64,000 nt of DNA from Eupeodes corollae. Taxonomy: Eukaryota; Arthropoda; Insecta; Diptera; Syrphidae. This document shows, piece by piece, positions 34,101 to 49,100 of the stretch (position 1 is its first letter; each line of letters opens with the position of its first letter). The stretch covers positions 135,448,153 to 135,512,152 of the forward strand of contig NC_079149.1 of NCBI RefSeq assembly GCF_945859685.1, in the 5' to 3' direction. Below the pieces are notes generated by a model. It was given only the letters and a program-made list of their open reading frames with translations. It was not told the origin of the DNA and searched no databases. Made by a program: the position numbers and the translations under genes.

Positions 34101-37100
34101 AAAATTAAGTTTTAATAACTTGAGATACCTTGCAAAATTATTTTGCTTATGATTTTTCTTACAAGTTTAAGTTAATTTATCGAAAGTCATTTATGTTTAT
34201 GTGAGAACATTTTTGATAATTTTTAAGAATCTTACATTTGAAACAAATTCAACCAGCACCAACTTCTTTCACAGGAAACAGAACGCAATGTTTAATAATT
34301 TTGAATATTTATATTTATTAATACGCTAATAATGTAAAATTTAGATGGATACAAATCAGTGTTATTAAATAAGATGACAAATGTCTGAACACACTCATAT
34401 CAATTCTTGCGAAAAGCACTGTCAAATTGTGTTTCCTTAGACTTTTTGACATATTTTTCAATCCACAGATATCTTATGGATTGATTCAGTAAAATGTGAA
34501 AGACATCTTAGATTATTTTACTAATTTTAAACAGTTTTAGCATTCAAACATATTTTTACATTGAATTATAGTTAAAAATAAATTAAAAAGAATTCTTTGT
34601 TTCTGACAGTTTCATTTCGTTTCCCAGATAATCTAGGCTTGTTTGTTTTTCATTTATGAACTGTTTGGACGCGTTCAGATGCACCGTTTAAAAAGTTGAA
34701 TTTGTTTTTTATTAGCTACCACTTTTTCCAAAGATTTGGTTTAATCTGTTTTGTAAATTAAAGCAAGCAAGGTGAAAAAAAGAATAAGTTAAAATTACTA
34801 CAATATTTTTCTAATAAACACAAATTTAGTATTTTACCAAAGCATGATTTCATTATAATGTTATATACAGTGAGTTGCAGCGTGCATACATTAAATTATA
34901 CAACTTCATTCATTAAAAGGAAACATCACCAGATGGAACAAGCATTTCTCTGATTGGATAAACAAAATTGGAGGGAAAACCAATAAAAAAGATTTATAAA
35001 TAAATTTTAAAAAAGGAAACTAAAATTATACCTCAAAATATATTATTATTTTAATGCAGTCATGGAGAATACAACAAAAGTTATTTGAAAAATATTTACT
35101 TGCAGCAACTTCATAGCTCGTCAAATGTTGTTCTTATAATATATTCAAAATACTTAATAAAATAATATTATAATATTAATATTTTTAATTCAAAATTATA
35201 AACAAAATTGATGGTTTGCTACAAAAATCGTTTCCATTTCAAAATTATTTTGTAAAATAATTGTTATATTTTTTTTTTCGAAAAATATTTTACTTAAATT
35301 TATAAACATTTCATAATTATATAAATATACCATGTGTATATAATTTCTTTTGGATTTTTTGACAATTTAGTCATGTTTGGTTAAACAAATATTATTGTAT
35401 TTAGGATTGTTGTGTATTTTTATGTTGAAATATTCTTATAAACAATTGTGTTTTAAGTAAATTATTTAATAACTACTCTTGTTGTATTATGTGTGTCTAA
35501 CTATGTCTTTAAAGTACCAGATCTGAACTGAGTTTTAGAAAAACTAATTTGCTTAAAAGATGCACCCTTTTTAACTCTAGGATTGTTTATGTCAAATTTA
35601 GTAGGAAATGAAAGAAAGTACTTGTTTTATAGAAACTTTCTTAAGCTAGTTTTGAATAATTTACTAATATATCCAGGTCGAACTACCAAAATACTAATTT
35701 GGCTTAATGGACTTAAATTGTCTTTTAAAAGAAAAACATTTTGGCAGAAAACGATTTAACATTGCATTAAAATTGTATACCGCATTTATATGTCAATGTG
35801 TCTTAAAAGTGCAGTGTTTTGTGTGTCTTTTAAAAAATATAAACTTTCAGTACAGTATGGTGCACCAACAATGACTAAATCGACAAAAATCTGAAGAAAA
35901 TAAAATAATATCGCTTCAATAAAACACTCGTCCCAACAAGGACTTCTCACGAGAAAAAAAAAACATAAAAATCCATTTTTAAAGAACAAAACACAAACAA
36001 AAAATTACCAAAAAGGACAAAATTGTAAACTTATTATCTTACCTGTTTATGCTGATACCATATTTTTGGCACAAAAACCAGTCCTAGAGTGATTGTATTC
36101 GTAAGCTGGGACCGCAGGAAGAGCGCTAAGAGTATTGCTCCAGGACTTAGTTCGGGTAGATAAATTACCCGTGCAATATAAAAAGTAGACGATACTGTAA
36201 ACTCTAATAGTAATGAAGCAACGAGAAACTGCCTTTCCTGAAATTATTTTCAAATACACAAAAATATTCAAAATACGTTTAGTAGCTTGATTTTGTGATT
36301 ATCTCTTTCAAAGCAAAAGATTTATTGAATTCTTACCCTAAATTGCGTATTTGCATTTCGACTAGCCACCGCTAAATTTAATCCAAAACATAATATTAAA
36401 ATTTCACTTATTTGCGTTACATATTCCCATTTGAGAGGATGACATGTATTTGTTCGAATCTCACGCAATCCATCTAGATGAGCTGTTTCAATTAGGTCTA
36501 GAGATGAGGCTGTAAATGCAGCCATATAACAAGTCACCGCAAATACCATTGTTCCAAGATATTTCAATAAATCAACATCTCGCAAAACCCATCTGTGGGC
36601 TTTTCGAGTTCGAAAATCTACCAAATGTCTATAAAGCTTTAGTATTATTGCACCGTAACATGTAATGAAACCCAATTCACGTAACCAGGGCTCCAGAAGA
36701 CATCGTTCCGTTGATGCTTGAAAGAAGTGTAGTGCAACCTTAAATTTAAAAATAATAAACATACATGTTTACAATAACTTCATTTTATTTTAAAAACAAA
36801 TTAAAAAGCTTTAAAAAGAGAGAAAAACTTTTAAAATCCTATTGTTAAGGGCCCAGTATCTTCTAATTACCAAATTTTTAAATATTTAGCAATTATTTTG
36901 CTATTTGAAAATTATTTTCTTGGGCATCTAAACACTTCTTAAAAGTGACAGCCCAAAAACAAAAACAAACCCTAATTTTAGGATGACATATAGGCGCTGG
37001 AAAAGTGACAAGAGTCACAGTTTTATTTTTACTTCAAAATCGTGTTTTATTTTATTAAATCAAATCGAAAGTTATAGACGTAATTTGCTTTGAGAGTAAA

Positions 37101-40100
37101 ACTCTTAACACAACCAATTTCAATCGTAGGAGATGATGCAAAATGAATAACAAATGGATACGCGGAAGTTGTTGTTCTGTCATAGAAAGTAAACTTTGTG
37201 ATAAAAGATGTTGTATTTTTAAATACAAAAAATATTTTGTTTAAATATATTTTTATGAAAAATATCTATTACCATATTCTAATTCCAAAAGCTCATTTCA
37301 CTAAAGGTAGTTTATATGTCATACTGAAGGATTATTTTATAACCTAAATAAAACTGTCGTTTGACAGCTGAAACGTCAAAAATCAAAAATGGTAAAATAT
37401 ACCTGATGATTTGATACTTTAATGCATTTCAACACGAAATATGCGTCCAGCAAATGTTCACAGGCTTTGTTCTTAAAGTGTTCAGCATACTCTGAAGACT
37501 CAGAACTTAGGGCTCTGAACTCAAAAACTAAAACCCCTATCAGTATACCAAGTTAAAATTTTAAGATTTCCTTTAAATCACAAATATTCACTGGACCTTT
37601 TGTGAAACGGCTAACTGTCAATTGTTCATAAAACTTAAAAGCTTTCAGCGATCCGTCATTTGAGAAATTATTTTCGATTTAACCTCAATTTCTAAAGTTC
37701 GTGCCGTGTGGAAACATTTTCAACACCTAGGAATAGTAACCTAGTATCGATTTTGGCAAAGGCACTTAACCATATTGCCTGTGATGCGGAATGGGGGTAA
37801 ATTGTAAAATGTGGTGAAAGCTGCAAAAAAAAAACACTATCATAACTATTTGGGGCTGTGGACTTTTCCACCAAAAAATACAAATCCTCTGCCAGGAATT
37901 TCGATCGAAACGTGTATAAAAACGTGAACGAACGAATTGAGTTTCAGAATATTGGGTTTGTCTCTATTTTAAAACACATCAGAAACTGTTGCACATTTTG
38001 GTATCATATAACGGCCACAGAGTAGACAGTAACTTAAATCAATTTCTGCCATTAAGAAAAACTGCCACATGAACATGCAACTTTAACAATTCAATTTATT
38101 TTAACGATAAGACCATGCTATGAATAGTTTTAACTTTTATTTGTTTTAATACATATTAAGTGTTTTCCTGAAGAAGCGCTATTTTCGGATGCCTTGGTTT
38201 TTATAAGTTTTATGTCTTTCTAACATAAAAGTCACTTTAAGTGCCCTATTAAACCCACTTATCGCCCTTTCAGCTACCATTTATAGTGTGATGCCTTGAT
38301 CAAAGATTGATTTTTGTTTTTTCTTGTATTTAAGAAGGATAAAGGATGAACAAAAATAAAAAAGAAAACATTGATTAACTTCTTCGTCATAAATGAAACT
38401 TACCGATGCATAGAGCAGAATGATTCCCAGAAGTATGGTTTCCAACACGGTCCACATTCCTGACGCAATAGCCTGGAAGTAATAAAAGAAGCCAAACGAG
38501 ATACTTTAATATTGCCAATATTAGGAACATCACCGCTTCCATATCTACATATATCGAATCGACAGGAGCGCACATAATATTTTGCCACCAAACGCTACGA
38601 GTCGACTGCCAATATATACAAAATATAGAAACACATCAGTGGAAGAGCATACCTTGCATTTCCTGTGCTGGAAAACTGCAACTGCCAACACGAGACAGCA
38701 GAGGATGCATGAGCCCAACATGGATCCCACAGTAATGCGCAACAGATTTTCCATAGATATTGTCTCTTGAGGCTCCCCCAACAAGCAAACACCATTTTGG
38801 TCGCATGCGGTGCAGCCACCAGGGCAAGGGATGCACGATAAATTGTCGTAGTCTGAGTTTTCCACCTTTTCAGCTGGGAAACCTTGCAGGGTGGAATTGG
38901 GAAGATAGTAGGAATCCTTGCATATGCAAGTGTAGCCATCACGTGTCGTCGATGGCTTCTCTTCAGTCAGCAAACAGAAGGTTGTGTTGCGGTCACAGCT
39001 GTGGGTTATGTAGATATATGAGAGTCAATTGAGGTGAGTCGTGGAAGTTTGAGGTGATGGGGATGATGAGGATGAAGAAAGCCTGTATGCTACTCACCCA
39101 TGACGGCGGCCAAAAATCTCCTCCAGAGCATCATTACAAAGGTCCACATCGGCGGCAATAAACGCAGCTGCCACAATTCTGTGGAATTAATTGAAGCATA
39201 AGCGTTAGAGTTAGCGTTACGTTGCGGGGTTATTCAAGTTCAAAATGATGATAGTTTGGGTTTTGTGGGAGTTCGTTGCCAAAGGGCACACATGTATTAA
39301 TATAAGGAATGTCATGACTCGAGGTACTTGTAAAGGGTGTACATTTTTGGTGGCAACACTGCTTAAAGTGTCGGCCATTTTGTCATCTGTCAAGTGATTT
39401 ATTTTTAGTTTGGCTTGGTATTTAAACATTGAATAGACTGACGCTAAAAATCGAGGTTCTGTTTGAAATACAAAATACACGAAATTTGTTTAGCCATCAA
39501 GCTAAATTAATGTTAAACTTTCACCCAGAACGTGCCACCATTTATTTTTTGAAGAAAACGTTTGGTAACCCCAATTTTTCAGGTTACAGCGATGTGAACC
39601 AAGTTCGTGAAATCATTTATCTATTTTCTTTCGGTAAATTTTAAGAAACAATTAACAATTTGGGGACAACATTCTCCGTGTTATTTTCAAAATACAGACA
39701 TAAAAGTTCAAAAAAGTCGAGAATGATTGTCATACACCAGAAATCATATTAAAATTAAATTGCCTAAAAATAATCTCTTGAATAAAGAAAATTTAGTGTC
39801 AATTTAAGAAAATCATCTTTGTTTTATTCCATTTCAAAACATCTGAAAAAACATCCATTATTTATAAGCATAATAGGAAAATGTAATTTTAACGAAATCT
39901 ATTGGTGAAGTGAAGACTTCAGAAGAGCAAAGAAAATTTACAGATGAAGAAATATTTATTAAACACGTCATCGCCATTACCAATCCTTTAGGAAATCAAA
40001 ACGAACTTAATCAAAGTTATGATGGACGTGTACATTGTCCAAAAGTCCGCATGCATGCGATTGCAGAGAATATAGTTTTGACATTAGGTAAGACTGAGTG

Positions 40101-43100
40101 TGTATTTTAATTAGCAGTGATTTAATGAAGTAACAAGAATGTTCACTGTAAATACATGACGGACTACACATCAGAGCGAGTTCTTTAATTGAATTACTTA
40201 ATTGCAAATCGATTGCAGTTTGGGGATTTGATTTGGTGCGAATGCACTAAGGGGCCTTAATTATTTATCAAAGACATACATATGTCAACATAACGGTTTG
40301 ATGGATTAATGTAGTTGATAATTTTACAAATGGTGTGATTTGGAAATGACATCTGTCATTTTTCCATGAAAATTCCTTAAAAATGAAATAGAATTTTTCA
40401 TACTCACTTGATTCTTGACTCTGTAAATGATATCCTAAATGGCCAAAGCCATCGTCCTTTGAGTAAATTACAATCCTTAAACGGTGCACTCCATTCTTGG
40501 GAGCCATCTGTGCTATTCCAAGCCATTCCTAGTTCACGCCAATAGTTCCCCAGAAATGACTTATTGTGAACTTCTTGCGGTGGTATCTAATACAAAAAAA
40601 AGTTGTATTTACACTGACAGAAAGAAGAAAACCAAAAACTTACCGTAACATTATCGCGAAATTTCACCACAACCGTATGAATATTTGGGGCAGCTATGGC
40701 AAATGCCAGTAGGTTTTCATCCTGTTGGAGGGCATCAGTTGCCAAGCTACTAGCACGTCTTCGCACCTCATCTTTCAACTGGTCGTTTATGTTCTGTTCC
40801 GAACTGGCTGGGAATTTCAGCGATAAGAATTCACTAAATTCTCGGGCAGCATCTTCAACAATGTCGGTGACATCATAAAACTAAACGTTCGAAGCGAAGT
40901 AAAAGAAAAATATTTGTATAAAAGGAAATGAAATAAAGTTCTAAAAAAATGAGATTCGTCATTAATTTCCATTGATCTCTCAATAAAACGTGTGTTCAGC
41001 GGTAAATGTCTGGGATGGCGAGGATCTAAAGTTTTATTTGAATTTGAATAAGATAACTGCATGATTAAATTATGAACTTTTTTTTAGAAAGAAAAAAAAA
41101 TTTTAAAAGCTTTTACGTTCGTTTTCCTATAGACTGTTCTCCGAACGTGTATAGCTGTCATGCTTGTAGCCAGGTTCAATTCTATAGCCATTTTTTTTAA
41201 ACCTGTCATAAAAATGACAATACAATAATCATAAAGTTTTCTACCAATTCAAATATTTGACGCTTGGTTTGAAATTTGTCATTTTAAAAAGGATTTTTTA
41301 AAGATAATTTTCTTGGAAAATAGTGCTAATTATCTGCAAAACTATTCTATGTATGATTTGATTTTTTAGAATCAAAATGAACAGTAGTTACTACAGCTGT
41401 CAAATATTTCAAAGCAAAGTAATTCATTTGATTCGCATTATATTTTTACAAAATTAACAACATTTTCAGTAACTATTATGCATTTATTTTTTCTATTTTT
41501 CCATCTCTATTTTAATTTATCAAATCAAAGAAAAAACAAAATGCGATCTTCTTTCTGTCTATATAAATATTCACCAATTTTATTCACCACGATAGCTGGT
41601 GTCAAAATTCAATCATGGTAGAAAACTAAAGCTATACATCCACGACTTACGGTCTTATAGAATAGTTGCGTAACTAAATTTTAGGATGAAAAATGTGGTG
41701 TTCTAAATTTGTTGGCAATTATCTGTCACTAAGGAGCTGAATATGACTGACGTTTCAGTTTTCATTCAATTTCATTTGTTGGCAATTATCTGTCATTAAG
41801 GAGCTGAATATGACTGACGTTTCAGTATCTTACAAAATTTGTATCCAACCAAAAGAATCACCATATTACCATTTGTTAGATGTCCAATAAAGTCGCAAAA
41901 CATGAATTTTTCGTTTAAGGTTAGGTAATGTACAAATGTTACAAATTACCATCAAAAGTGCTAAAAGCCTCAGTGATTATTTGTCTTTCAAATTGGACCA
42001 TAAAGTAACACCAAACAAAATCCTGTCGTGTTTTCTAAAAATAAAGGCATGGTTTGTTAACTATAACAAATAATATTAGTCCCAAAATGCCAACAAAATT
42101 ATGACACACTCCCTAACTGTTCATGCACGCAGAAAAATGATATTTGTAAACGTACGAGTAGGTATATACCTCTGTACGAATAAGCACCTAGCTCTCAATT
42201 AGAAAAGCGGATGGTTTGTGGAATTTTTCCCCATAATAGTTATGCATTGCAGTCACGCAATTTTCTGTCAGGAACGTCTGTTATCTTCCATCAGAAGATT
42301 TTATTTTTTCTGCACAAAACAAAAATAAAAACTCTCTCTGTATTTCTAAAGGAATTTCTATTTTTCCTTGACGTGGTTGAAGGATTATTTACCCCCCGAT
42401 GACGTCAGTCAGAGTTGCTAAAGGGCACCACATCATCATGTGTCTCTCGAATCAGTTTACCTATTTATTTATATTTTTTTTTTGTTCTGTCTTCTGTTTT
42501 TAAACAGCGCCAACGTTGCGCGTATGTACTATATACGTTACGTATTGTGTTATGTGGAAAATATTAAGTACAATGTGTTGTGTGAGATGATGGCAAAAGG
42601 TGGCGCTGATGTTGGTGGGTGGATAAATTGATGTTAGTATGTAGACAAAGCAGAAACAGGACATCCTCTTTGTGGCCTAAGGATGCCGTGATAATTTATT
42701 GTCGTGTTTACTTAAAAATAGCATCATAGTGGAAAAAATAGCACAGCTAAAATAAGGTAGTCATGATGAAGATGATGATGATGATCATCATCATCATGGA
42801 TATAGGAGGGCTGATATGTGGACTTGATTAATCGCAAAGTCAAATGAAAATAAAACACTTTACAAAACAAAGTAGGTACGTACCTTTATGTATGAAGAGA
42901 TGGTTACCATGCATAATGGATTTGAATTACTTGTCATGTAATATGTGTTAGATGAAAATTAACCCTGTCATCAATTTAAAGTATCAAAATCCTTGCTTTT
43001 TTGCACAGTTTTCAACTTTTGTTTGTGGGTTTTATTTTTGTTGTTAGGTGTGAAATTTAATGCGGACACGTTTTCAACTCACACAAATTGATATTGTATA

Positions 43101-46100
43101 ACACCGAACGTATGGCAACCATATCCATACTTCCTTACCGACAACGTTTATGTTTGCGTGTAAACTGATTATCCTATATACAGCTTGTGCTAAGAAGTTG
43201 TTTCATGGGTTAAAGGCACCTTAAAACCTACGTACAAGTAAACCATTACCAAATTAACCACGAAAACCTATTAAAGATTATATTTTTTTCTTCGTATTAA
43301 GCATCAATTCTGCGATAAAAATACTGGATGCTGCTGTCGTTAAAGCTGAAGCTAACATTGTTTGTACCAAAAAAAACCGAACCATCACTTTCGTATATTT
43401 TCCGCCTTCAAAATTCAATTACTAATAACATTCACATAATTAAGTTGTTCTATTAAAACCAAAAGACTTCGTGTAATGTATGTCATAATATTGCGACGAC
43501 ACGGAGCAGCGGTGGAGCATCAGCCATCATCTCATCACACGCGGAGCACTCCCAATAGGACACACATTATACGAAAATCCACAAAATTAACAAGTTAATT
43601 ATAATTATTTTTTGTGGGACTCGGGGTGCACGTTATATTCTAGATATGGTATAACACACGATGCTATGCTAAATTTCCGCTTGGAAAGATGAATAAATAA
43701 TTAAGTTTAATGGAGAAACCAGAGTGATTGTTGTTAGCAATATTTATGTACCTATATCCACGGACCTACCCCCAACTAACTATACAAATAGGGGTTGGAA
43801 GTACAAAAAAAAAAAAAAAAAAAATACTAGAACACGGTAAGAGCATTTTAAACATATTATAAAGGTTATAGTATAGAAGACTTGTGACACTTTTGAGGTG
43901 GTTTTGTTGAGCTTTTTTTTGGTTTTTTTGAGTAAGGATGTAAATAGAGGGGCAGAATATTTTATAAATTTTTCAATAAACATCTGAACTTTCTTCAATT
44001 TAATAAGAACTATCGTTTGTTTCATACTTAAGATTAATGATTTGCAGAAAAACGCCTCCTTTGTAACACGTTTGGTTGATCGTAGCATGCTAACGTTTTA
44101 ATGCAAAAGTGGACATTGCGAAATTTTAAACACTAAATTTTAAGCTATCGTAATTTGTATAACTTTTATAACTTTTGTTTCACAGGTAATAACACCAAAA
44201 ATGTTTCTCATGTTTTTTAAAGAAGCAAAATAGAAATGTTGGTTGGTCTTAAATATCTCACGAATTGATAATGTTGTTCTTATAATAATAAGCGCACACT
44301 CAAGTTGAATTCCTAAATATTGCAATGGCTGAGTAAAACAGAGTGTGGTAAGGCATTCCACATTCGTGTAGTACGTCTAAAGAAAGAATCTCTGCAATTG
44401 ACAGTACGACCGAAGTAGGTTAAATTGTTTAAGGGGAGGACTGGAGCTTGCTGAAATGTTAGTTAATTAAATTAATTTAAAAAAAAAATCCAGTGAAAAC
44501 TTTTTGTACATCAAAATAAATTAAAAAAATCAGATCGAATATTTTTGAAACCATTTAAGACTGATTTCATACTGCAACAAATTAAGTTTTCGAAACCTGG
44601 TAAATTGTTTTTACGGAAAATGAAAACCTACAACAAAAGGGACTTTAAAAAAAATTGTTCTTAGAATCAAAATCTATGACAGCAAATAAAGATATTAATG
44701 TAACCCTTATTTTATTTTTATTCAGACAACTTTTATGAAAATTCATTGACAGGTTGATTCTCAAAGCAAGAATCCAAACAAATTCTATTTGAATTTATGG
44801 CTATATAATTTTTGGTGCAGGGAATTAACTTCACGGGAACTTCCTTCACATGGGAACTAACTTCACTACTAGTGGGAATTAATTTAAGCTTTTTTTGGTG
44901 AAGTTATTACCCATTGAAGGTGGGAGATAATTTCACTTTTTTTGTGGGAATGAATTTCACTTTCATGTGAAGTTAACATAAGTCAAACAAAATAATAAGT
45001 CAAAAATTCATTACCTAATATAGAAAATATACTACAAGTTTTTCTTTTAACAGTATACAGTTGTCGAATTTTGTACAATTTGCTTGCAAATTGGACACAA
45101 AATCAATTTAACATAAGGAAAAATTGTATGAAGAAAGTAATAAAAGGATATACATATATAAACTAAAAGAAAATCCATGTTGACGATCAGATATGGAGAC
45201 TGAAAAAAATTTTAAGCCATTTCGAAATTTGATAATTGTCTAGAATAGCTACTTTTGCTAAAAACATAGACAAAAAATTCTTAAAATAGCCAAATCGGTG
45301 TATTTTTTCGTAAACTTAAAAAATCGAGGGCTGTTAGTACTCCGTGCTATCAATCCAAAAAAACTTGTTTTAGGCTCCAATTTCAAAAATTTCAATCGAG
45401 CAACAAGTATCTGTCATTTTTCAACTTTTTTAATTAATAACAAAAAAAATTGTTGCAAAATCGTACACGAATGCGTTGTGATTCTTTCATAACTGTGAGC
45501 CATATTTGTTTTTTATTGTTGGGAATTTCTTTGATTTTAGTGCTCAAATGCAAAAGTTCTTTGCATATACCCAAACTCGCACCCGCCCCAAATCCTATAG
45601 TGATCCCAAGCAGGGGGTTTGCAGGGGGCCAGCATGTCCCCTTACATACCGTGCTATCAATTCAAAAAAAAACTTTTTAGCAAAAGTAGCTATTCTAGAC
45701 AATAAATCAACCATTTTTGGGTGATTTGTATGTAAAACAGTGAACTTTAACAATTCGGCGTTGTTTCCATTATTTTTTTGGCCTTATTTCTTTTTATAAA
45801 TCAAAATAACCCCAAATTGGTTTTATTTCGTTTTGAATAACGAAATAAGGCACCAATTTAACGCTTGATATTTTTTAGACATTTCAATCGTAGGTGGGAA
45901 GTTACTTCACACAATTTTCTGATGAAATTATTTCCCGCCTTCAGTGGGAGATAACTTCACAAAAAAAATGTGAAATTAATTCCCACTAGTGGTGAAGTTA
46001 GTTCCCATTTGAAGGTAGTTCACGTGAAGTTAATTCCCTGCACCATAATTTTTTGGGTTTCTAAGAGTTCTACAGTGGGAAACTATCAGTGTGGATCTCA

Positions 46101-49100
46101 ACCCAGCCTCTTTAATTAGTTTTAATATTCCTCACTTTATTGAGGGTGTTCTTCATCACTTAAGAATCTTAATGGGCCAGTTAAAGCTATCATTGGTTTT
46201 CTCATTAAAAATTTAGTTTTGAAGTTAAGAAGCAATAAGGAAAAGTATTTACTATGTTTGGTTTGAAAATGAAGCTCATGTATATTTTTCTTTCAAAAAT
46301 ATTTTTTTTTAGCTCGGAACTTCAATTTTAGGACCAGTTATAGTTATATTTGGTTTTATTACTGTCATTGAAAATGTCTGTTATTAAAAAAATACTCATT
46401 GCGATTCACATGAAATTGTCTTTCTGACAGATATTTTTCATTGAAATTGTGTGAAATTGAAACACAAATCAATGTGTTGGTTTTCATCATTGAAAACAAA
46501 CATTGGAATTTTTTGACAGGTCATTTATAGCTATCATTAAAAATTTCTGTCATTGAAAAAATGTCCTACTTGAAATCCAACGAAAAATTTTTATTGAAAG
46601 AAATATGTCATTGGATTTGTGTGAAATTGGAACACATATCAGTGGAACGATTCGTTTTACATTTGGACATAATAGTATCAGCTGTTCAGGAAAATGAATA
46701 TCCGTCCGGAAAATGAATATTACCGAAAAATAAGGTACAATTCAATTTTTTCCTGAACATTTTATTTTGAGTCATTTCCGATCGATCAAAACATAATTTG
46801 CCTTTGTAATCAAAATTAAATACAGTCATATATCGATTCAAAAATGTTTCCGGATTAATTTCAATGATAGCTATAACTAACTCCTAAGTTAATTTTTTTC
46901 AATGTTGACATCTTTTTCAATAATTAATTGATTTTTGATTTTAAAATTTGGAACAAAATCGTTTTATCGGAAGTGTTCCATTTAATTCCTCAAGAAAACA
47001 AAACACTGATGGAATATGTCATCATTTTCGAAGAAACCAACTTGTGGCTAACTTTTCCATCAGACTTTTTTAATATCTTCGAGTTCTGCTCATCTCTTTT
47101 AACATGTTTGCAAAAGAAAAACTTTTTTTTAACACGGAATTGTTTTTAATTCAAAATTATTTCACTTAAGGTGTTCCATTTTCTTTGTTACCCACCTGTC
47201 AGTTGCGCTTTCAATGATCAGCTCTAACTTCAAATGCTTTTTTTCAATCGTTTTTTTTTTAATGCTAGAAATGTTCAATAATCGCTTACAGAAACTTGTC
47301 AAAAATTTTAAAAAAAGTTTTAATGAATGAACCAATGATAGCAACACTTATGGAATTTATCATAATTTTCGATGAAAAAACTTGTAATAAATTTTCATTC
47401 AGAATAATCTTTTGATATCTTCGAGTTTTCGCAGTTTCTTTAAAACCGTGTAAAGTTTAGATCAATTTTTTTTCTTGGCATTTGTCATCAAGTTTCAAGT
47501 TGAACTGTAAGGCATAGTTCACATTGGACTCTTGAGGAAACTCATTTTGACGTTTCATCATTAAATATTCATTTTTCCATTCATGTTTGAAAGAATATGA
47601 AGAAACTTCAAAATGAGTCCCCCTAAAAGGATCCCATACATTAACACCGTCTAAGTTTTGATTCCTTTCGAAATGCCAAACTTACCCTTTAAAATGCAAT
47701 AAACCCTTAATCCAATTCGACAAAATTTTATAAACTCAAATTTAGAGTTGTGACCCTTTAATATTTGCATTTTATCCCGGTACAAAGATGTTTACCAAAA
47801 TTTATTCAACAATATAAAATAAACACCGCGTGTGTCACTCAGTCTATGGAAAAGCAAAAGTTCTTCTGCTCTCCCAAGCTAACTTGTTTCCAAAGTTCGA
47901 GCTAATTTGTGTTGATGGGTTTGAATAATACATTTTATATATAGAAATAGAGGTTATAGCTCTAAGTTGCACCGATTTATCTAGATAGTTTTATAGATAC
48001 TCAACTCAAGTTCCAAAGGAAAAAGGATGTACATTATGTACGAGTACTCGTATATCTATAGTTATCATAAAGTCCACACTTGCTTGACAATGCAAATTCA
48101 TTTTGCATCAATTCACAAACTTTTGTCATAAATATTCATTTTTGCAATATTTGGTTGTATCTATATGTTTGTATATGAAAATCTAGGAAAACGAACAACA
48201 ACAAATGTTCTCCTCGTACATATGAAGTTTTAATTAATCCTTCGAAGTAAAATGATTAGAAAACTTTCGAAACCTGGGACAGCTGGAAAAAAGTCACAAA
48301 AGCAACAACACAAAATTCCAAGGTACGAAAACACAAAAACAAAACAAAAATATAATCTCCATGAAAGACCCCACTTGCCAAACTTCAAAAAAAGAGATTT
48401 CTTCCATTACGTTCATATCATATCTTTAAAACTCTCCTTCAAAAAACTCAAATATTTTGTTATGTATATTATATACTCGTAGCAATTTTCCAAGGATTCT
48501 TTTTCAAGTTTTTCTATGACAACTTTTGGAATACAAAAAAAGTATCTCCACCAAAACAGAGAGCGAGAGACTTCATGCACAAATCCACTTCTAACTTTCA
48601 AAACTAAGAGAAGGTATATAATATATACTTACTGGATCGGGCGGAATCTCCTCGAGAACCTTGGGCTCACATTTGGCTGGCGCTGCTGTCGTCGTCGTCG
48701 TCGTGTTCGAAGTAGCCAGACTCGTCGCTGTTGCAGTGGCAGCTGCCAAGGAGGACGTCGATGTTGCTCGTGCTGTGTCATCAGTTTCCGGAATGTCCCT
48801 CTGTCGGTGGCGATGGTGTAGAGGCTGGTCCTGGTCATGGAATTGCTGTTGCTGTTGTCGGTAGTATTCGAAAAATACTCCATTGTTTATGTCTAACTCT
48901 AGTGGAGGTTCTGTTGTTGTTAATGCTTTTAATTTGGCTGCTGCAGTCGTTGTAGTCAGGTCAGTGAGGAGGAGAAATATAACAAGAAACGTCAAAGCTA
49001 TCGAAGTTGTGGCGATGGGCATGGGGGTGCATAATAATAGTGGCTTCGTTCCTCTTGGACGTGCATCATGGATGGGAGTTGTGCTCTGGGGGCCAATGTT

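Larger units (their letters stand above)
40881..48632 (-). other. receptor intron 1 (7.8 kb)
   Basis: A large first coding intron, the usual place for regulatory elements. It contains a direct duplication (41709-41828), a perfect TGACGTCA (42400-42407), a GATGAT/CATCAT microsatellite palindrome (about 42767-42796), a MULE-like element (44814-46044) and CATTGAAA-rich repeats (46173-46890). No coding exon is recognised. Confidence 0.55.

Noticed and set aside
36047..36271. Minus-strand frame starting MNIFVYLK
   Set aside because: It runs through the splice acceptor in a different frame from the TM6-TM7 exon, whose translation is clearly the family sequence.
42767..42796. Possible hairpin/terminator at GATGATGATGATCATCATCATC
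   Set aside because: It is a trinucleotide microsatellite that is palindromic by chance, in an intron.
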